The position numbers and the translations under genes are program-made. Source: Aliikangiella sp964411875 (GTDB lineage: Bacteria > Pseudomonadota > Gammaproteobacteria > Enterobacterales > Kangiellaceae). Taken from it: 16,995 nucleotides of DNA. The notes below the pieces were generated by a model that was not told the origin of the DNA, did no database searches, and worked only from the letters and a program-made list of their open reading frames with translations. How positions within the stretch are numbered: the stretch's first letter is position 1; each line of letters opens with the position of its first letter. Below are positions 15,017 to 16,995 of the stretch, piece after piece. The stretch spans positions 1 through 16,995 of the forward strand of contig CAYPMT010000048.1 in assembly GCA_964411875.1 (NCBI GenBank), in the 5' to 3' direction.

Positions 15017-15745
15017 ATGACAAACCAAACGGATCGACTATTCGCCACACCCATTGATATCACTTCTTTTAAGTTTGATCATAACGTGGCTGAAGTATTT
15101 CCCGACATGCTCAAACGCTCAATTCCTGGATATACCCAGATACTCAATGCCATCAGCCAATTTGCAGAGCATTATGTCTCTGATAATAGCAACTGTTATG
15201 ACTTAGGCTGTTCACTCGGTGCTGCTAGTCTAGCCATGAGCTCAGGCATAAAAGCCCATAACAATAAAATTATTGCGGTTGATAATTCACAGGCAATGCT
15301 TAACAAGTGCCAACAACAAATTGCTGCATTCAAACACCAAACACCGATTGAGTTAATGGAAAGTGATATTCAAAAAGTGGCTATTGAAAATGCCTCAATG
15401 GCCGTACTTAATTTCACCTTGCAGTTTATTGATAAAAATGACCGGCTCAATATTTTACAAAAAATCTATCAAGGCTTAAATAACAATGGTATTTTAGTGT
15501 TGTCAGAAAAAGTCTGTTTTGACGACCCAACGATTAATAATTTAATGATCGATCTACATCACGAATTTAAAAAACAACAAGGTTACAGCCAACTCGAAAT
15601 CAGTCAAAAACGTAATGCGCTCGAAAAAGTATTAGTGCCCGAATCAACTGAAGCTCATATCAAGCGACTCCAGAAAATTGGGTTTAAACATGTTTCCTGC
15701 TGGTTACAGCAATATAATTTTATTTCGATCATAGCCATTAAATAG
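15017..15745 (+). CDS. cmoA: carboxy-S-adenosyl-L-methionine synthase CmoA
   Basis: CmoA converts S-adenosylmethionine and prephenate into carboxy-SAM, the unusual donor used by CmoB. The 242-residue product has the family's N-terminal segment (DRLFATPIDITSFKFD), a Rossmann methyltransferase fold with the SAM loop YDLGCSLGAAS (61-71), an acidic strand end (IIAVDNS), and NFTLQFI (132-138). Arg199 in SQKRNALE matches the arginine known to hold the carboxylate of carboxy-SAM in the E. coli enzyme. Length is normal. The ATG is the only sensible start; the ribosome site is weak. cmoB follows after 51 bases on the same strand, and the two act in sequence. Confidence 0.96.
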   Translation: MTNQTDRLFATPIDITSFKFDHNVAEVFPDMLKRSIPGYTQILNAISQFAEHYVSDNSNCYDLGCSLGAASLAMSSGIKAHNNKIIAVDNSQAMLNKCQQQIAAFKHQTPIELMESDIQKVAIENASMAVLNFTLQFIDKNDRLNILQKIYQGLNNNGILVLSEKVCFDDPTINNLMIDLHHEFKKQQGYSQLEISQKRNALEKVLVPESTEAHIKRLQKIGFKHVSCWLQQYNFISIIAIK

Positions 15746-15796
15746 CGTCAAGTAACGCCCATAAACTCTAAACCTTATGATTAATTTTTAAATTTT

Positions 15797-16786
15797 ATGA
15801 TAGATTTTCAACAGCTCGACCAACAGTTATCTCCAACGTCACTAGACTGTTTAAGTCCTGCTCTTAAACAAAAAACCCAACTCAAGCTTGAACAATATAC
15901 CCATGGTGAACTCGCCCAGTGGCAAGACTTGATGCAAGCATTACCTAAAATAGAATTTGATCAATTTGATTTAAAAGATGCGGTTAGTATTGGCAATCAA
16001 TCAGACTTATTAAAACAACTATCCAATGATCAAGTTACTGAATTTACCCAACAATTAAAACAACTCTGCCCATGGCGAAAAGGCCCCTTCGATTTATTTG
16101 GTATTCACATTGATACCGAATGGCGATCTGATTGGAAATGGCAACGCCTACTTTCTCATATTGCTCCCTTAAAAAATCGCGTTATTCTCGATGTTGGTTG
16201 TGGCAATGGTTACCATGCTTGGCGAATGTTAGGTGAACAAGCTAAATTAGTCATTGGTATTGATCCCTCACAAAAATTTCTTGCTCAGTTTTCTATTATA
16301 AAAAACTACTTACCCGAATCGGCTATTCACCTACTACCACTTGGCATCGAGGATATGCCAGAAATACCTGAAAAAATAGGTTTTGACAGTGTCTTTTCTA
16401 TGGGTGTTTTATACCATCGTAAATCACCACTTGATCACTTAACAGAGCTAAAAAATTTACTCCGACCCGGTGGTGAATTAATTATGGAAACATTAATTAT
16501 TGATGGTGATAAACAAAGCGTTTTAATTCCTCAAGATCGCTACGCTCAAATGCGTAATGTCTGGTTTATTCCGTCAGTTGAACTACTGGAGCTTTGGTTG
16601 GCTCGAGTCGGCTTCACCAATATTCGAACCGTTGATATCAATCAAACCAGCACTCAAGAACAACGCGCCACGGAATGGATGCAGTTTCAATCTTTAGAAA
16701 ACTTTCTTGACCCAGAAGACCTCAACAAAACCATCGAAGGCTACCCCGCTCCCACACGAGCCATAACGATTGCTAATATTGAATAA
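15797..16786 (+). CDS. cmoB: tRNA U34 carboxymethyltransferase CmoB
   Basis: CmoB transfers the carboxymethyl group of carboxy-SAM to 5-hydroxyuridine at position 34 of certain tRNAs, giving 5-oxyacetyluridine, which widens codon reading. The 329-residue protein has an N-terminal helical region, the PWRKGPFDLFGIHIDTEW block (92-109), the SAM loop LDVGCGNGYHAW (131-142), and GVLYHRKSP (203-211). K95, Y206 and R321 (in PAPTRAITIANI) sit in the positions of the E. coli residues that bind the carboxylate donor, so it is a genuine CmoB rather than a generic methyltransferase. It is the second gene of the cmoA-cmoB unit. No good intrinsic terminator is visible after the stop. Confidence 0.96.
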   Translation: MIDFQQLDQQLSPTSLDCLSPALKQKTQLKLEQYTHGELAQWQDLMQALPKIEFDQFDLKDAVSIGNQSDLLKQLSNDQVTEFTQQLKQLCPWRKGPFDLFGIHIDTEWRSDWKWQRLLSHIAPLKNRVILDVGCGNGYHAWRMLGEQAKLVIGIDPSQKFLAQFSIIKNYLPESAIHLLPLGIEDMPEIPEKIGFDSVFSMGVLYHRKSPLDHLTELKNLLRPGGELIMETLIIDGDKQSVLIPQDRYAQMRNVWFIPSVELLELWLARVGFTNIRTVDINQTSTQEQRATEWMQFQSLENFLDPEDLNKTIEGYPAPTRAITIANIE

Positions 16787-16799
16787 TAACCAGCGCTGA

Positions 16800-16892
16800 T
16801 GGCGAAAAGGACAATTAAGAGAAGTTGCTAATCTTGTAGATACCATCGAACAAATGGATGACCATTCCCAGCAAAGTTTAAATAACCATTAA
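16800..16892 (+). pseudogene. possible gene remnant with coding-like composition
   Basis: Directly after cmoB one frame stays open for about 30 codons and ends in a TAA at 16890-16892. The peptide (RKGQLREVANLVDTIEQMDD, then HSQQSLNNH) looks like a real helical protein tail, but the frame is preceded by a stop (TGA) and has no start codon except an internal ATG. It may be the decayed end of a lost gene. No family is recognised, and chance is possible. Confidence 0.2.
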
Positions 16893-16940
16893 AAGCTTCT
16901 GTGGTCGAATCAAACGCCTCTGAACTTACCCTAATTTAAC

Positions 16941-16966
16941 CGTCATCCCGTGCTTGACACTGTCTT
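16941..16966 (+). repeat. possible degenerate dispersed palindromic (REP-like) element
   Basis: CGTCATCCCGTGCTTGACAC resembles one arm and loop of the dispersed GTCATCCCGNNCTTGA-type palindromes found between genes in many proteobacteria. The second arm would be CACGGGAT but reads CACTGTCT, so the palindrome is broken. Only one copy is seen in this window, so repetition cannot be shown here. Confidence 0.3.
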
Positions 16967-16995
16967 TCCTACACAAATCGCTTGATTTCAATTGA

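Noticed and set aside
16954..16982. Perfect TTGACA as a promoter near the right edge
   Set aside because: The hexamer at the correct 17-base spacing downstream is ATCGCT, a poor -10 box, and TTGACA is explained by the palindrome-like element around it.

Overview
The window is AT-rich chromosomal DNA from a gammaproteobacterium. The evidence is the cmoA-cmoB tRNA-modification pair, a Bax-family protein, a Moco-riboswitch-like leader upstream of moaA, and an outer-membrane beta-barrel gene. The genus cannot be fixed by eye. Genes are densely packed, mostly intact, and several appear to use TTG or GTG starts. I see no tRNA, rRNA, CRISPR array, insertion sequence or prophage.

Layout. Positions 1-302 hold the 3' end of a DUF418 membrane-protein gene (+). 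From 8875 down to 340 runs a minus-strand block. In transcription order it is: outer-membrane beta-barrel protein, mobA, fdsG, fdsB, fdsA, fdsD, a DUF3658 protein, and an exported transglutaminase-like protein. Divergent from this block, moaA and moeA (9185-11462, +) follow a long structured leader. Then come two minus-strand genes: a Bax-like glucosaminidase-domain protein and a large pseudo-receiver/PAS/GAF/GGDEF diguanylate cyclase. A 480-base AT-rich gap with helically phased A/T tracts precedes cmoA-cmoB (+). The last 209 bases hold no clear gene.

How the genes fit together. FdsGBAD is a soluble NAD+-dependent formate dehydrogenase. FdsA needs a bis-MGD molybdenum (or tungsten) cofactor, and three genes for making it flank the operon: moaA (first step), moeA (metal insertion) and mobA (GMP addition). 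The region is therefore a formate-oxidation island that carries part of its own cofactor supply. The moaA leader can fold so that its Shine-Dalgarno sequence is paired, as expected for cofactor feedback. The fdsC/fdhD sulfurtransferase gene, often found between fdsA and fdsD, is not here. CmoA and CmoB make the 5-oxyacetyluridine modification at tRNA position 34 and are unrelated to the formate block.

I did not find a convincing undescribed system. The points most worth checking are the two uncharacterised genes trailing the formate dehydrogenase operon, the moaA leader, the degenerate receiver of the diguanylate cyclase, and the phased A/T tracts upstream of cmoA.
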